A DNA stretch of 64,000 nt from Mycobacterium sp. MYCO198283 (GCF_021213805.1 NZ_JAJQJI010000009.1:1-64000); one strand, 5' to 3'; positions 47,058 to 57,190 are shown, numbered from the stretch's first letter. Translations and numbers: made by a program. Notes: a model not told the origin generated them from the sequence alone.

Positions 47058-48206
47058 TGTCGGCGCGAGTCGCGCCGTCGCGTAGTCGATCTCCCACTCG
47101 GGGAACCGGTTGAGCAGCTCGTCGAGCGCCACGCGGCCTTCGAGTCGGGCGAGGTTGGCGCCCAAGCAGTAGTGCAGGCCCTTGCCGAAGGTGAGGTGGC
47201 TGATGTTGTCGCGGTGGATGTCGAACGTGTCGGGGTCGGCGTAGCGGCGGGGGTCGCGGTTGGCGGCGCCGAACAGCAGCAGCATGGCGCTGCCGGCGGG
47301 CACCGTCGTGCCGTACGCCTCGAAATCCCGTGCCACCCAACGGGCGACGTGCGGACCCGTCGGCTCGAAGCGCAGCGTCTCGTCCACCGCCCGGCCGAGC
47401 AGGCTGCGGTCATGCTCCACCTCGCGGCGCTGGTCGGGATGCTCGGCCAGCACCTTCGCCAGCCAGCCGATCAGCCGGCCCGTCGTCTCGTTGCCCGCCC
47501 CGGCGACGACCTGCGTGTAGTGCAGCACCTCTTTGCGGGTGAGCTTGCGCTCGACGCCGTGCTCGTCGGTGAACTCGACGTTCAGCAGCGCGGTCATCAG
47601 GTCGTCGGACGGGTGGTGCGACCGCCATTCGACGTAGTCGGCGTAGATGCGGCCGTCGGCGATGCGGTCCGGGTCGGCCACCTTCATCGGGGCGCCGGGC
47701 TTGGTGCGCAGGTTCGCGTCGTTGGCGTCGCGCACCGAAACCTGCTCGGACTCCGGTATTCCCAGCAGCATGCCGATCACCCGCATCGGCATCATCGAGG
47801 CCAGCTCGGCGATGATGTCGAAGCCGCCGGACCCGACGAGCGGGTCGAGGCAGCGCACGCAGTACGCCCGGATCTGGTCTTCGATGGCGGCCATGCGCCG
47901 CGGGGTGAACACCCGCGCCATCAGCCCGCGCAGCATGGTGTGCACCGGCGGGTCCGCCATCATCATGACGCCCTTGGGCATCGGGTAGTCCGACTGCACC
48001 AGCTCGAGGATGTCGCTGCGGCTGTTGGAGAACGTCTCCCAATCCGCCAGCGCCCGTTCGACATCGGCGTGGCGTGACAGCGCCCAGAAGTCGTAGCGAT
48101 CGTTGTAGTAGAGCGGCGCCTCCTCCCGCAGCCGCGCGTACGTCGGATACGGGTCGGTGACGATGCCGATGTCGTACGGGTCGTAGTACACCGCGGGGGC
48201 GGTCAT
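47013..48206 (-). CDS. Cytochrome P450
   Basis: A 397-residue soluble P450. The I-helix has GAGNETT, ExxR is in DETLRFE, and the heme loop FGKGLHYCLGA gives Cys347. The N-terminus lacks a membrane anchor. It starts 7 bp after a mycofactocin-type SDR and is probably co-expressed with it: the P450 could hydroxylate a substrate whose alcohol the SDR oxidises. No ferredoxin gene is adjacent, so electrons must come from elsewhere. Confidence 0.93.
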   Translation of the reverse strand: MTAPAVYYDPYDIGIVTDPYPTYARLREEAPLYYNDRYDFWALSRHADVERALADWETFSNSRSDILELVQSDYPMPKGVMMMADPPVHTMLRGLMARVFTPRRMAAIEDQIRAYCVRCLDPLVGSGGFDIIAELASMMPMRVIGMLLGIPESEQVSVRDANDANLRTKPGAPMKVADPDRIADGRIYADYVEWRSHHPSDDLMTALLNVEFTDEHGVERKLTRKEVLHYTQVVAGAGNETTGRLIGWLAKVLAEHPDQRREVEHDRSLLGRAVDETLRFEPTGPHVARWVARDFEAYGTTVPAGSAMLLLFGAANRDPRRYADPDTFDIHRDNISHLTFGKGLHYCLGANLARLEGRVALDELLNRFPEWEIDYATARLAPTSTVRGWERLRILLP

Positions 48207-48213
48207 GGCTCCC

Positions 48214-49050
48214 TCACTTCAACATGCTGCCCGCGTCGACGGGCAGGCTCACGCCGGTGACGTAGCGCGCCTCGTCGGAGGCGAGGAACAACACCGCGTT
48301 GCTGATGTCGACCGGCTCCACCCACGGGGTCGGCAGGAAGTGGAACGACTGGCAGATCGGCGCCAGGTCGTCGGGGCCGGGGTGCTGCAGGTCGGGCCGG
48401 AACAGCCGGTAGGTGGGCTCGTTCATCAGCAGCGGCGTGCGCACGTGGGTGGGGCACACGGTGTTGACGCGGATCGAGTGCGCTCCCAGTTCGACGGCGA
48501 AGGTCCGCATCAGGCCGATGACCCCGTGTTTGGCCGCTGTGTAGTGACCGACCTGCGGGTAGGCCTTGAGGCCGCCGACGGAGCTGGTGATGACCACGGA
48601 CCCGCCGCGGCCGCCCGCGAGGAGGTGTGGCACGCCTGCCTTGATGGTCTTCCAGACGCCGCCGAGGTTGACGCTCAACGTCTCGTCCCAGCTGGCTTCC
48701 GACATCTTGTGCAGCTTCACCCCGACGGTGCCGATGCCGGCGTTGGCGACGACGATGTCGAGCCGGCCGAGCTCCTCGACCCCGGCGTCGACGGCGGCGC
48801 TGAGCGCGTCGGCGTCACGGACGTCGACCTGGGCGGTGACGATGCGGCGGTCGAGGTTCTTGACCAGGTCCGCCGTCTGGGCGAGATCCGCCGGCGTGGC
48901 CGCCGGCGCGGGCGATCCTTCGAAGCCGCGACAGATGTCGACGGCGATGATGTCCGCGCCCTCCTGGGCGAGCCGGACGGCGTGGCTGCGGCCCTGGCCG
49001 CGCGCCGCGCCGGTGATGAAGGCGACCTTGCCGGCGACGCGACCACTCAC
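48214..49050 (-). CDS. Mycofactocin-coupled SDR oxidoreductase
   Basis: A 278-residue SDR with the hallmark of the mycofactocin-dependent subfamily: after the cofactor motif (FITGAARGQGRSHA) and the Asp of strand 2 it has the long insert ICRGFEGSPAPAAT leading to DLAQTADLVKNL. The catalytic set has ITSSVGG and YTAAKHG. These enzymes bind NAD tightly and pass electrons to the peptide cofactor mycofactocin. GTG 49050 (VSGRVAGKVAFITG) matches family N-termini; GTG 49074 is an alternative. It is the first gene of an SDR-P450 operon divergent from a TetR gene. Confidence 0.87.
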   Translation of the reverse strand: MSGRVAGKVAFITGAARGQGRSHAVRLAQEGADIIAVDICRGFEGSPAPAATPADLAQTADLVKNLDRRIVTAQVDVRDADALSAAVDAGVEELGRLDIVVANAGIGTVGVKLHKMSEASWDETLSVNLGGVWKTIKAGVPHLLAGGRGGSVVITSSVGGLKAYPQVGHYTAAKHGVIGLMRTFAVELGAHSIRVNTVCPTHVRTPLLMNEPTYRLFRPDLQHPGPDDLAPICQSFHFLPTPWVEPVDISNAVLFLASDEARYVTGVSLPVDAGSMLK

Positions 49051-49079
49051 GACGAACCCCGATGTTCCGCTCACGCCCC

Positions 49080-49103
49080 GTGACTGAGCGACTGCCCAGT
49101 CAC
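49080..49103. promoter_or_regulatory. Candidate TetR operator (palindrome)
   Basis: Arms GTGACTG and CAGTCAC separated by 10 bp, located between the mycofactocin SDR and the divergent TetR gene. It ends just before the TACTGT -10 element, a position suited to autorepression. Confidence 0.6.
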
Positions 49104-49109
49104 TACTGT
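49104..49109 (+). promoter_or_regulatory. -10 hexamer TACTGT for leaderless tetR
   Basis: A TANNNT hexamer ending 7 bp before ATG 49116. It supports that start over an in-frame ATG at 49062, which lies before the operator. Confidence 0.5.
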
Positions 49110-49115
49110 TGCGGC

Positions 49116-49715
49116 ATGTCTAGCAGCCCGTCCGCCGACCGGTCAAGGGCGGGCAGCCGGGATACGCCGGCCCGGCAGGCGCTGATCACGGCGACCGCGA
49201 AGCTGATGCTGGCCGAGGGATACGCGGCCGCGACCTCGCGCCGGGTGGCCGCCGAGGCCGGCGTCAAACCCGCGCTGGTGCACTACTACTTCCCCAGCAT
49301 GGACGACCTGTACGTGGCGGTGCTGCGGGCGGGCGCCGACGCCAACCTGCAGCGGCAGCGCGAACTGCTCGCCCGCCCCGAACCCCTGCACGCGTTGTGG
49401 CGGCTGAACTCCGCGCGGGAAGCCCGGTTGTGGATGGAGTTCATGGCGCTCGCCAACCACAGGAAGGCCATCGCCGCCGAGATCACCCGGTATGCCGACC
49501 AGTTCCGGGCGCTGGAGGAGGAAGCGGTCGCGCTGGCGCTGCGTGCCCACGGCGTCGACGTCGACGCCTTCCCGCCGGTGGTGATGTCGATGATCGTCGC
49601 GAGCCTGTCGCGCATCCTCGTGCTGGAGGAGAACCTCGGCATCGCCCGCGGGCACGCCCAGGCGCACCGGTTCATCGAGGACTTCCTGCGGCGCTACGAG
49701 CTGCCGGAGCGGTAG
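49116..49715 (+). CDS. TetR family transcriptional regulator
   Basis: A 199-residue TetR regulator with HTH at residues about 20-65 (LMLAEGYAAATSRRVAAEAG, then ALVHYYF). The C-terminal domain is helical. ATG 49116 is chosen because a TACTGT -10 hexamer lies 7 bp upstream, which fits a leaderless mRNA; the longer frame from 49062 would include the operator. It likely controls the divergent SDR-P450 operon. It overlaps irtB convergently by 22 bp. Confidence 0.87.
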   Translation: MSSSPSADRSRAGSRDTPARQALITATAKLMLAEGYAAATSRRVAAEAGVKPALVHYYFPSMDDLYVAVLRAGADANLQRQRELLARPEPLHALWRLNSAREARLWMEFMALANHRKAIAAEITRYADQFRALEEEAVALALRAHGVDVDAFPPVVMSMIVASLSRILVLEENLGIARGHAQAHRFIEDFLRRYELPER

Positions 49716-51439
49716 CCGCCCACTCGCCAGCGCGCGGCGTCGTGCTGCTGCTGCCAGAATTCGCTGAACCGGCCGCCGGCACTGCGGAGCTCGCCGATGG
49801 TGCCGTCCTCGACGATGCGTCCGCCGTCGACGAACAGCACCCGGTCGGCGCGGGCGATGCTCGCGAGCCGGTGCGCCACGATGATCCGGGTCCGCGGGCG
49901 CACGTCGGCGGTCAGCGCGTCGACGATCGCGCGTTCGTTCTCGTTGTCGAGCGCGCTGGTCGCCTCGTCGACCAGCAGGATCGGCGCCGGCTTGAGCAGC
50001 GCCCGCGCGATGCTGATGCGCTGCCGCTCGCCGCCGGCGAGCGCCGCGCCGGCCTCGCCCACCGCGGTGGCGGCGCCGTCGGGCAGCCGTTCGACGAGCT
50101 CGTCGACACGGGCCAGGCGCATCACCGCCGCGATCTGCTCGGCGGACGCGTCCGGATCGCCCGCGCGGATGTTGTCGGCGATGCTGCCGGCGAACAGGTA
50201 CGGATGCTGGAACACCACGGCGGCCAGCCCCCGCCGAGCGTCGGCGGTGAGGCTGGCGGTGTCGACGCCGTCGACCAGCACGCGGCCGCCGGTCGGTTCG
50301 TGCAGGCCCGCGATGAGCCCGAGGATGGTGCTCTTGCCCGATCCCGACGGCCCGACGATCGCGGTGGTGGTGCCGGGTTCCAGGACGACGCTGACGGCGT
50401 CGAGCACCGGAGGGCCGTCCTGGCCGTAGCGGAACGTGACGTCCTCGAACGCGATGCGGGGCGGCGCGCCGGACGGCAGTGACGCGGTCCCGGCCGGGGT
50501 GCTCGGCGCCGCGAGTACGGCCGAGATGCGGTCGAGCGTCGCGCGGGCGCTCTCGATGGCGGGCGACAGCTCCGCGACGGTGGTGAAGGGCTCGAGGTAG
50601 CGGACGGTCACCACGATGAACGCGACGGCCTCGGCGACCCCGAGTGATCCGCTGACCGTCTGCGCCGTGATGACGCCGGCGAGCAGGATCAGCGCCAACT
50701 GGCCGGCGAGCGCGAACAACATCTGGCCTGGCACCTGCAGGCGCAGCAGCCGCAGCGTGGCGCCGTGCTGGGCGGCAAGCGCCTCGCCGACCGCGCTGCG
50801 GGCGGGCTCGACGCGGCGGGCGGCCCGCAGCGCCTGCTGGGTGCGGGCGAACTCGATCAGCCGTTCGGTGAACGCCGAATTCGTTTGCGCGGCAACCTGA
50901 TCCGCCGCGCGGGTCAGCCGGCCGCCGGCCCACAGCGCGCCGCCCAGCACCACGACGCCGGTGAGCGCGGCGAGCCCGAGCGGCCAGGAGACGAACAGCA
51001 GCGCGACGCCGATCGCCGCGGGCAGCAGCACCGCGCCGAGCAGCGGTGTCAGCAGGTTGACCACCAGCCCGACGACCTCGGGGCCGGTGGCGGCGATCGC
51101 TTGGCGCGCGGTCGCGGTGCGCTCCGCGGTGAACCAGGTGAGCGCGATGCCGGGCAGCCGGTCGGCGACGTCGTGCTGCGCCCGCGCAAGCAGGGCGAAC
51201 CCGAGCTCGAACCCGAGCCGCGACACGCACCAGTCGACGGCCCAGCCGGCCGCGGTCGCCGCCGTCAGCCAGCCGAGCCAACCGAGCGCGTCGCCCGGCG
51301 CCCCGCTGAACAGCGCCGCGACGAGCGGCACGAGCAGCACCGTCGCCACCGCCCGCAGGATCACCGATGCGACGGCCAGCGCGACGAAGCGCCCGACGCG
51401 CTGGCCGCGCGGCATGAGCGCGCGCAGCGTGCGGATCAC
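49694..51439 (-). CDS. irtB: Iron-siderophore ABC importer subunit IrtB
   Basis: A 581-residue ABC half-transporter with six membrane helices (about 15-290) and a C-terminal nucleotide-binding domain. Walker A is [10 protein letters not shown]. The signature reads LAGGERQR rather than LSGGERQR, and Walker B is [12 protein letters not shown]. Length and position after IrtA match mycobacterial IrtB (about 579 residues), which imports iron-loaded carboxymycobactin across the inner membrane as an IrtAB heterodimer. Its start overlaps the irtA stop by 4 bp. No mycobactin genes are in the window. Confidence 0.92.
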   Translation of the reverse strand: MIRTLRALMPRGQRVGRFVALAVASVILRAVATVLLVPLVAALFSGAPGDALGWLGWLTAATAAGWAVDWCVSRLGFELGFALLARAQHDVADRLPGIALTWFTAERTATARQAIAATGPEVVGLVVNLLTPLLGAVLLPAAIGVALLFVSWPLGLAALTGVVVLGGALWAGGRLTRAADQVAAQTNSAFTERLIEFARTQQALRAARRVEPARSAVGEALAAQHGATLRLLRLQVPGQMLFALAGQLALILLAGVITAQTVSGSLGVAEAVAFIVVTVRYLEPFTTVAELSPAIESARATLDRISAVLAAPSTPAGTASLPSGAPPRIAFEDVTFRYGQDGPPVLDAVSVVLEPGTTTAIVGPSGSGKSTILGLIAGLHEPTGGRVLVDGVDTASLTADARRGLAAVVFQHPYLFAGSIADNIRAGDPDASAEQIAAVMRLARVDELVERLPDGAATAVGEAGAALAGGERQRISIARALLKPAPILLVDEATSALDNENERAIVDALTADVRPRTRIIVAHRLASIARADRVLFVDGGRIVEDGTIGELRSAGGRFSEFWQQQHDAARWRVGGYRSGSS

Positions 51440-53937
51440 CGCGTCACCGGCGCTGCGGTGCCGGCGGACTCCCAGAGCCGGCGGTAGCGCCCGTCGGCGG
51501 CGAGCAGTTCGTCATGAGTGCCGCGTTCGGCGATGCGTCCGCCGTCGAGGACGACGATCTGGTCGGCGGCGGTGATGGTGTGGAGCCGGTGGGCGATGAC
51601 GAGCACCGTCCTGCACCGGGTGAGCCGGTTGATCGCCTGCTGCACCAGGAACTCCGACTCCGGGTCGGCGAACGCGGTGGCCTCGTCGAGGATCAGCACT
51701 GGCGTGTCGGCCAGGAGCGCACGGGCGATGGTGAGCCGTTGCCGCTCGCCGCCGGAGAGCCCGCCGCCGGCGCCCAGCACGGTGTCGTAGCCGGCGGGCA
51801 GCGCCAGGATCCGGTCGTGGAGTTGCGCCTCCCGGGCGGCGGCGTGCACCTGCTCGTCGGTGGCGTCGGGCACCGCGAGCGCGATGTTCTCGCGCACCGT
51901 GCCACCGACGAGCTGCGCGTCCTGCAGCACGAAGCCGACCCGCCGGTACAGCTCGTCGGCGGACAGCGACCGGATGTCACGCCCGTCGACGCGGATGGCG
52001 CCGGACCCGACGTCGTGGAAGCGGGCCAGCAGCGACGCGAGCGTCGACTTGCCCGAACCGGACGGGCCGACCAGCGCGGTGACCGTTCCGGGCCGCAGCG
52101 TCAGCGACACGTCGTCGACCACGGGTACGCCGGGCCGGTACCCGAAGGTCACCCGGTCGAACTCAACGGTGCCGGGGGCGGCGCCGGTCGGCGGGTGCTG
52201 CTGGGTGTCGAGTTCGGGCTCGTCGAGCACCGATTGGATGCGGCGGGCGGCGAGCAGGCCGGTGCGGACGCCGCCGATGCCGTAGGCGATGCCGAGCAGC
52301 CGGGCGCCGAAGGTGGTGCCGAGGAACAGGAACGGCAGCAGGTCGACCGGATCGAGGTCGCCGTTGACCACCAGCAGCGTGCCCGCGGCGGCGATGAGCC
52401 ACAGGAAGGTGGCCGGCCGCGTGACCAGATCGGTGAGCGCCTTCTTGCCGGCCAGTGGGCGCTGCCAGGCGGCGAGGAAACCGACGTAGGAATCGAGCGC
52501 CCGCCGGAACGAGGACGCCGCGGCGCCGCCGAACACCCGGATCACCGGCTGCCCGTCGAGGTAGGCAGCGGCCTCGTCGTTCATCCGCGCTGCCCAGCGC
52601 GCGGCCTGCGGGATGCGCGGACCGGACTGCGCCGCCATGGTCGAGGACACGACGAGCCAGCACAGCACCGGCAGGAACAGCACGAGCGCGATCCGCCAGT
52701 CGACCGCGAACAGGTAGACCAGCACCGCGACGGGTGCGACGACGGCCGCGACGGCGTCGGGAACCGCGTGGGTGATGAGGTGGTGCAGCGACAGGGTGTC
52801 GTCGCCGACGAGCTGCTTGATCGAGCCCGAGCCGCGGGCGGTGAACCAGCCGAGCGGCAGCCGCGACAGCTTGGTGAGCAGCCGGCGCCGCACGTCGGCG
52901 GCGAACCGGGCGTCGACGGCGTGCAGCCACAGCGTCAGCGCCGCGGCCAGCGTGGTCCCGATGCCGAGCGCGACGACGGCCGCGACGCCCACCGGCCAGA
53001 GCTGCTGGGCGCCGGCGAGCATCCGCCGGGCCAGCTCGACGAGCAGCACGAACGGCACCAACTGGACCAGCGTGACGACGGCCTGCAGCACTCCGGCGAC
53101 GATCAGCGCCCGGCGCAGCGGCGCGAGCAGCCGGCTGGCACCCTGCGATTGCCAGGTGCCGCGCGGCGGTACGGCCGCGGGCTCGGGCTCGGCGGTGGGC
53201 CGCTCGCGGTCGGTGCCCATCGCGCGGCCGGCGTTCCAGTAGGCCTGCGCGTGGACGTCCGACTTGGGGAAGCCGAACTCCTTGAGCCGGGCGCGGACCT
53301 GTTTGAGCGCATGGGCTTCGGGCGTCGCCCAGGCATACCAGTTCGACCAGTCGCGCTGTTCGAGGGCCGCGGCCAGCGAGCCGCCGGTGACCCAGTGCAC
53401 CGCGAGCCGCGGGTGCTCGGCGAGGGGGATCGCCGGGTCGTGCTCGTCGTGCTGCTCGAGGTACAGCTCGATCGGCACGTCGGGCGGGACGGCGCCGATG
53501 ATGCCGTTGATCCCCGGTACCGACGCCGCGTCGCCGATGAGCAGGTAGCCGGCCGGCTGCGGGTCGGGGGCGTCGAAGCGGGCCGAACCCATCAGCGACA
53601 CCGCCGCGATCGTGGCGCCCGGCTCGACGGTCTTTGCCCAGGTCGACGCCGGGCCGGCGGGTTCGTGCAGCACCATGTCGACGGCGAACCGGCCGGTCGC
53701 GGGATCGGCTTCGGTGAGCGTGTAAGCCCGCTGGAACTCGGTGGTGAACCCGTCGGGGTCGGGGAACCAGAAGCGCAGCCAGGCGGCGGGCTCGGCGACG
53801 ACGTCGTCGAACACGGTGTCCGAGTGCATCCGCACCCGCACGACGTGTGGTGCGACGTGGACCTTGTCGACCACGGTGGCGAGGTGGTCGCGGGCGCCGT
53901 AGCCCTTGAGGATTGCGCCCTGGATTCCGCGCGCCAT
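51436..53937 (-). CDS. irtA: Iron-siderophore ABC importer IrtA with fused siderophore-interaction domain
   Basis: An 833-residue protein. Residues 1-250 form a SIP-type FAD-binding ferric-siderophore reductase domain ([18 protein letters not shown] and [17 protein letters not shown]), facing the cytosol. Six membrane helices (about 275-550) and an NBD follow, with [18 protein letters not shown] and [11 protein letters not shown]. This fusion is diagnostic of IrtA, which imports Fe-carboxymycobactin with IrtB and reduces the iron. ATG 53937 has GGAAGGA upstream. A partly matching iron-box palindrome lies 22 bp upstream of the start. Confidence 0.95.
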   Translation of the reverse strand: MARGIQGAILKGYGARDHLATVVDKVHVAPHVVRVRMHSDTVFDDVVAEPAAWLRFWFPDPDGFTTEFQRAYTLTEADPATGRFAVDMVLHEPAGPASTWAKTVEPGATIAAVSLMGSARFDAPDPQPAGYLLIGDAASVPGINGIIGAVPPDVPIELYLEQHDEHDPAIPLAEHPRLAVHWVTGGSLAAALEQRDWSNWYAWATPEAHALKQVRARLKEFGFPKSDVHAQAYWNAGRAMGTDRERPTAEPEPAAVPPRGTWQSQGASRLLAPLRRALIVAGVLQAVVTLVQLVPFVLLVELARRMLAGAQQLWPVGVAAVVALGIGTTLAAALTLWLHAVDARFAADVRRRLLTKLSRLPLGWFTARGSGSIKQLVGDDTLSLHHLITHAVPDAVAAVVAPVAVLVYLFAVDWRIALVLFLPVLCWLVVSSTMAAQSGPRIPQAARWAARMNDEAAAYLDGQPVIRVFGGAAASSFRRALDSYVGFLAAWQRPLAGKKALTDLVTRPATFLWLIAAAGTLLVVNGDLDPVDLLPFLFLGTTFGARLLGIAYGIGGVRTGLLAARRIQSVLDEPELDTQQHPPTGAAPGTVEFDRVTFGYRPGVPVVDDVSLTLRPGTVTALVGPSGSGKSTLASLLARFHDVGSGAIRVDGRDIRSLSADELYRRVGFVLQDAQLVGGTVRENIALAVPDATDEQVHAAAREAQLHDRILALPAGYDTVLGAGGGLSGGERQRLTIARALLADTPVLILDEATAFADPESEFLVQQAINRLTRCRTVLVIAHRLHTITAADQIVVLDGGRIAERGTHDELLAADGRYRRLWESAGTAAPVTR

Positions 53938-53958
53938 TCAGCGGTCCTTCCCGTCAAC

Positions 53959-53972
53959 TAAGGGTGACCTTA
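53959..53972. promoter_or_regulatory. Candidate iron-dependent repressor (IdeR-like) site upstream of irtA
   Basis: Inverted repeat TAAGG-GTGA-CCTTA. It matches about 10 of 14 positions of the central IdeR/DtxR consensus, and the outer positions match poorly. Location right upstream of irtA is what one expects. Confidence 0.45.
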
Positions 53973-54019
53973 CTAGCCGCGGGAATGCGTCGTGGGCCTA
54001 CCGACGGGCGGCTGGGCCG

Positions 54020-54727
54020 TCACCCCGCGCGGGCCGCGGCGCCGTCGCGCAGGATCTTGCGGAGCCGCTCGAACGGATCGCCGGGACCGAGCTCCGCGGG
54101 TGACGGCGGCTGCGACTCGGCCTCGGCGCCGGGTGGCGGCGGCGGGGGCGGTGCCGCCGGGACGGCTGCGGGCGGTGGCGGTGGCGGTGGCAGCGGATTG
54201 GCCAGCCCGGCGAGCTTGGTGCGCAGCCGCTCGGCGGCGTCGGCGCGTACGGCCCGGCGCTGCGGGTCCGGGTCGGTGTTGCCCGCAAAGCAGCCGGCCG
54301 GCGCCTCGCCGACGATCGTCAGCGCGCTGGTGTAGCGCTCGCGGGCGGCCTCGACGTCGCGCTCCCAGCCGGCCACGTCGCCCTGCACCTCGCGGACCAG
54401 CTCCAGGTTGATGCGCACCGGGCAGCTCGCCGCCGGGTCGGTGCCGGCCAGCGCCTCGCCGAACGCGGCGTCGGCGTCGGCGAGCCGATTCTCCAACACC
54501 GCCAGGTTGCCGGCGACGAACGCGGTTTTCGCGGGCTCGACGATGTCGAGAGTCGACAACACGTCGACGTCCTCGCGCAGCGCCGCGACGTTTCCGGCCG
54601 CGACGTCGGAGAGCGCCGAGCGGCCCACGACCGACACCGACAGCAATTTCACCGCGACGACCACCAGCAGCAGCACGATCGGCGCCGAGTACAGCAGCAG
54701 TTTCCGCCGCAGCGCACGCCGCCTCAC
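54020..54727 (-). CDS. Membrane-anchored TPR-like protein (BatC position)
   Basis: A 235-residue protein with one N-terminal membrane helix (about 10-32) and a helical TPR-like region (about 40-150). Its tail is Pro/Ala-rich with runs of seven prolines. Last gene of the moxR-DUF58-VWA operon, overlapping the VWA gene by 4 bp, where the Bat operons of other bacteria encode BatC. It probably sits on the outer face of the membrane as a scaffold for the VWA proteins. Function is inferred from context. Confidence 0.75.
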   Translation of the reverse strand: MRRRALRRKLLLYSAPIVLLLVVVAVKLLSVSVVGRSALSDVAAGNVAALREDVDVLSTLDIVEPAKTAFVAGNLAVLENRLADADAAFGEALAGTDPAASCPVRINLELVREVQGDVAGWERDVEAARERYTSALTIVGEAPAGCFAGNTDPDPQRRAVRADAAERLRTKLAGLANPLPPPPPPPAAVPAAPPPPPPPGAEAESQPPSPAELGPGDPFERLRKILRDGAAARAG

Positions 54728-55707
54728 CGCTCGACCTCCTTGCGCACCAGCCGGCTGCGCCGGAACTCGCGGACGGTCAGGAAGATCTCGACGAGCAGCA
54801 GCGCCGCGGCCAGCGCCGCGGCCAGCCAGTACAGCTCGGTGGACTCGGCCGGTTCGGGTGCCAGGCCGGCGGGCTGTTGCGGACCCGTCGCGGCCGCGCC
54901 CGGATCGTCACCCGGCAGCGCGTCGGCCAGCGGGCCGCCGTCGCGCTGCACGTAGGGCACCCCGAGCTGGCCGGCGATCGCCCGCAGCGCCGGTTCGTTG
55001 CGCCCGGACACCACCGACGGGCCCGGCTGGTCGACGAGCGCCCCGGCCGCGGTGCCGTAGCCGAGCACCGCCCCGCCGTCGACGGAGGTGACGCTGAACT
55101 CGCCCTGCGGTGCCTGTGAGCCGCCCGCGCCCGAGCCCAGGTAGAACACCAGGTTCTGGGCGCCCGGGTACTGCTGGGCGGCGGCGATCAGCTGGTAGCG
55201 CAGGACGGTGGCGGCCGCGGCGGCGTTCACCTGCTGGGCGGCGTCGGGTGCGGCCGGGTACGGCGCGAGCGCATCGAGCTCGGGGCCGAGGCTCCAGACG
55301 TCCTGCGACAGCGGCCAGTCCAGCGACGGCCGGGACGCGAAACCGATGATCGCGATCCGCGCCCGCGGATACCGCTGGACCAGCGCGGCCACGTCGGCGC
55401 GGATGGCGTCGAACCGCGGCGCGCCGTCGACGTCGGGGACGGTGGTGTCCACCGAGCGGTCGACCACGAGGAACACGTTGACGTCGCTGGTCTCGCCGCC
55501 ACCCGCCGCCTGCTGCGGCGCGGCGCCGAGCACCGGCCGGGCCGCCGCGAGCACGAGCAGCAGCAGCGCCGCCGTCAGGGCGGCCCACCGCAGCAGCGTC
55601 GCGCGGGTGCGGCGGCGCGCCCGCATCAGGCTCAGCAGCCGCAGCAGCAGCAGCGCCGCGCCGATCATCAGCAGCACGATCGGCGGGATCACGGGGGCGA
55701 AGGTCAC
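54724..55707 (-). CDS. VWA-domain membrane protein (BatB position)
   Basis: A 327-residue protein with two N-terminal membrane helices (about 8-28 and 40-62), a von Willebrand A domain (about 75-270) and a C-terminal helix (about 290-312). The metal site DxSxS is altered: residues 83-87 read DRSVD, so the last Ser is Asp. It probably interacts with the neighbouring VWA-like and TPR proteins at the membrane. It overlaps both neighbours by 4 bp. In Bat/MRP operons these proteins are thought to work with a MoxR AAA ATPase in folding or activating envelope proteins. Confidence 0.8.
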   Translation of the reverse strand: MTFAPVIPPIVLLMIGAALLLLRLLSLMRARRRTRATLLRWAALTAALLLLVLAAARPVLGAAPQQAAGGGETSDVNVFLVVDRSVDTTVPDVDGAPRFDAIRADVAALVQRYPRARIAIIGFASRPSLDWPLSQDVWSLGPELDALAPYPAAPDAAQQVNAAAAATVLRYQLIAAAQQYPGAQNLVFYLGSGAGGSQAPQGEFSVTSVDGGAVLGYGTAAGALVDQPGPSVVSGRNEPALRAIAGQLGVPYVQRDGGPLADALPGDDPGAAATGPQQPAGLAPEPAESTELYWLAAALAAALLLVEIFLTVREFRRSRLVRKEVER

Positions 55708-56726
55708 CGGCGCATCACCGCCAGCCCGAAGCTCAGCACGCCGGCCAGCGCCAGCGCCACGATCAGCGGAAGTTCCGGGGCGTCCCGCAGGGTCCCCGAC
55801 AGCGTCCCGGCGCCGGGTCCGGCCGGCGTGGGCGCGGCTGCCCGTACGGCGTCGAGCTCCGCGGTCAACCGCGCGCCGTCGGCGTCATCGGCGGGCAGAT
55901 AGCGCACGAACCGGCCCCCGGAGTCGTCGACCACCTTCTGCAGCGCGTCGGACCGGCCCGCCGACGGGAGGGCGATCGCGTTCACCTGCACGCCGGCGCG
56001 GGTCGCGAGGTCGGCGACCTGGGCGGTGGTGAACAGCGAGGGCCGGGTGTCGCCGGGCGCCCGCAGGGCGGCCGCGCCCAGGTAGACCAGCGAGCGGCGT
56101 TGCGGCGCAGCGGGATCCGCGGGCGGGAATCCGGTGAGGCACATCGCGACGACGTCCTCGACGGTGGCGGCGTAGTCGGTGTAGCGCACGTCGGGGGCGA
56201 AGGCGGCGGCCCGCTCCCGGGACGTGCGCGCCGCCGGATCGTCGGCCACCGCGGCGTACTCGCCGAGCCGGCTACCCGCGAACTGGTAGTCGCGGGTGAG
56301 CGGGATGACGCGGCGCGTCGGGGTGGTCAGCCCGATCCCCTCGGAGCGCAGGGTTGTCGCCTGCCGGGCGAAGTAGCCGAGGAACCGGCCGGTGACGGGT
56401 GCGGTGGCGGGCTCGGCGACGCACAGCATGATCTCCTCGCGCGGCGCGGCCTGTGCGTCGCCCGCACCGGCCGGCAGCCCCCCGGGCCGCGCTGCCACCA
56501 CCGCCGCGGCGGCGAACACCAGGATCAGCAGCGCGATGCTGACGATCGCCGCCACCGAGCGCAGCAGCGCCAGCCGGGCGTACTCCGGCAGCGTCGTGAG
56601 CCGGTCGGCGTGCGCCAGCCGGCGCAGCTGCGTGGCCCGTCGCAGCCGGGTGAAGCCCGCGACGCCGATGCACGCGGCGAGGACGAGCGCCGCGACGAGC
56701 GCGACCGGCCACCAGATCAGTTCCAC
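55704..56726 (-). CDS. Membrane protein, degenerate VWA-like (BatA position)
   Basis: A 340-residue protein with an N-terminal helix (about 6-26), a second helix near 62-84, a globular region of about 210 residues and a C-terminal helix near 318-337. The position where a VWA domain would carry DxSxS reads IMLCVAEPATAP, so the metal site is absent. GTG 56726 (VELIWWPVALV) is chosen because it overlaps the upstream stop by 10 bp; earlier sequence in frame is noise. Context in the moxR operon suggests the BatA role, but homology is weak by eye. Confidence 0.7.
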   Translation of the reverse strand: MELIWWPVALVAALVLAACIGVAGFTRLRRATQLRRLAHADRLTTLPEYARLALLRSVAAIVSIALLILVFAAAAVVAARPGGLPAGAGDAQAAPREEIMLCVAEPATAPVTGRFLGYFARQATTLRSEGIGLTTPTRRVIPLTRDYQFAGSRLGEYAAVADDPAARTSRERAAAFAPDVRYTDYAATVEDVVAMCLTGFPPADPAAPQRRSLVYLGAAALRAPGDTRPSLFTTAQVADLATRAGVQVNAIALPSAGRSDALQKVVDDSGGRFVRYLPADDADGARLTAELDAVRAAAPTPAGPGAGTLSGTLRDAPELPLIVALALAGVLSFGLAVMRR

Positions 56727-57190
56727 GTCCGGATCAACTCCTCGGCCGCGGCGCCCGCGTCGGCCACGCTGATGCGCGACGCGTCGTTGAACTGTCCGTC
56801 GGCGAGCGTGCTGAGCACCGGTTGCGCCGCTTCCAGACCGGCTCGCGGCAGGTCGGAGAGCTGCAGGTAGGGCGCGGGGGCGCCGGTGCGCTGGTACAGG
56901 AAGTTCCGCACGGCCGCGCTCATCGCGCCCGACGCCCGCGCGGCCGACCACTCGCCGGCGCGGTGGCGCTCGACGGCCTCGCGGACGCTGCGCGCGAACC
57001 GTTCCCGCAGCACACGCGCGTGCGCGTCCCGCACCACCGGCAGCGCGCGCAACCGCCGCGACGGCATGGTCCACACCAGCACCCCGGCGTACCAGAGCAC
57101 GACGACGACGAGCAGCGCGATGCCGAGCCACAGCCACAGCGAGGCGTAGGACGGCGGCCCGCCGACGAAGCGCAGCAGATCATCGGGCAC
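56717..57190 (-). CDS. DUF4381-like single-pass membrane protein of the moxR operon
   Basis: A 157-residue protein with one membrane helix (about 17-42) and a cytoplasmic helical domain. It occupies the slot between DUF58 and the first VWA gene, where Bat operons encode DUF4381 proteins, and shares their size and layout. It overlaps the DUF58 gene by 11 bp and the next gene by 10 bp. No catalytic motif is seen. Confidence 0.72.
   Translation of the reverse strand: MPDDLLRFVGGPPSYASLWLWLGIALLVVVVLWYAGVLVWTMPSRRLRALPVVRDAHARVLRERFARSVREAVERHRAGEWSAARASGAMSAAVRNFLYQRTGAPAPYLQLSDLPRAGLEAAQPVLSTLADGQFNDASRISVADAGAAAEELIRTWN

Noticed and set aside
54150..54200. Short GC-rich repeat tracts (GGCGGT-type) as a possible repeat array
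   Set aside because: They encode the proline runs in the TPR-like protein tail and have no spacer structure.
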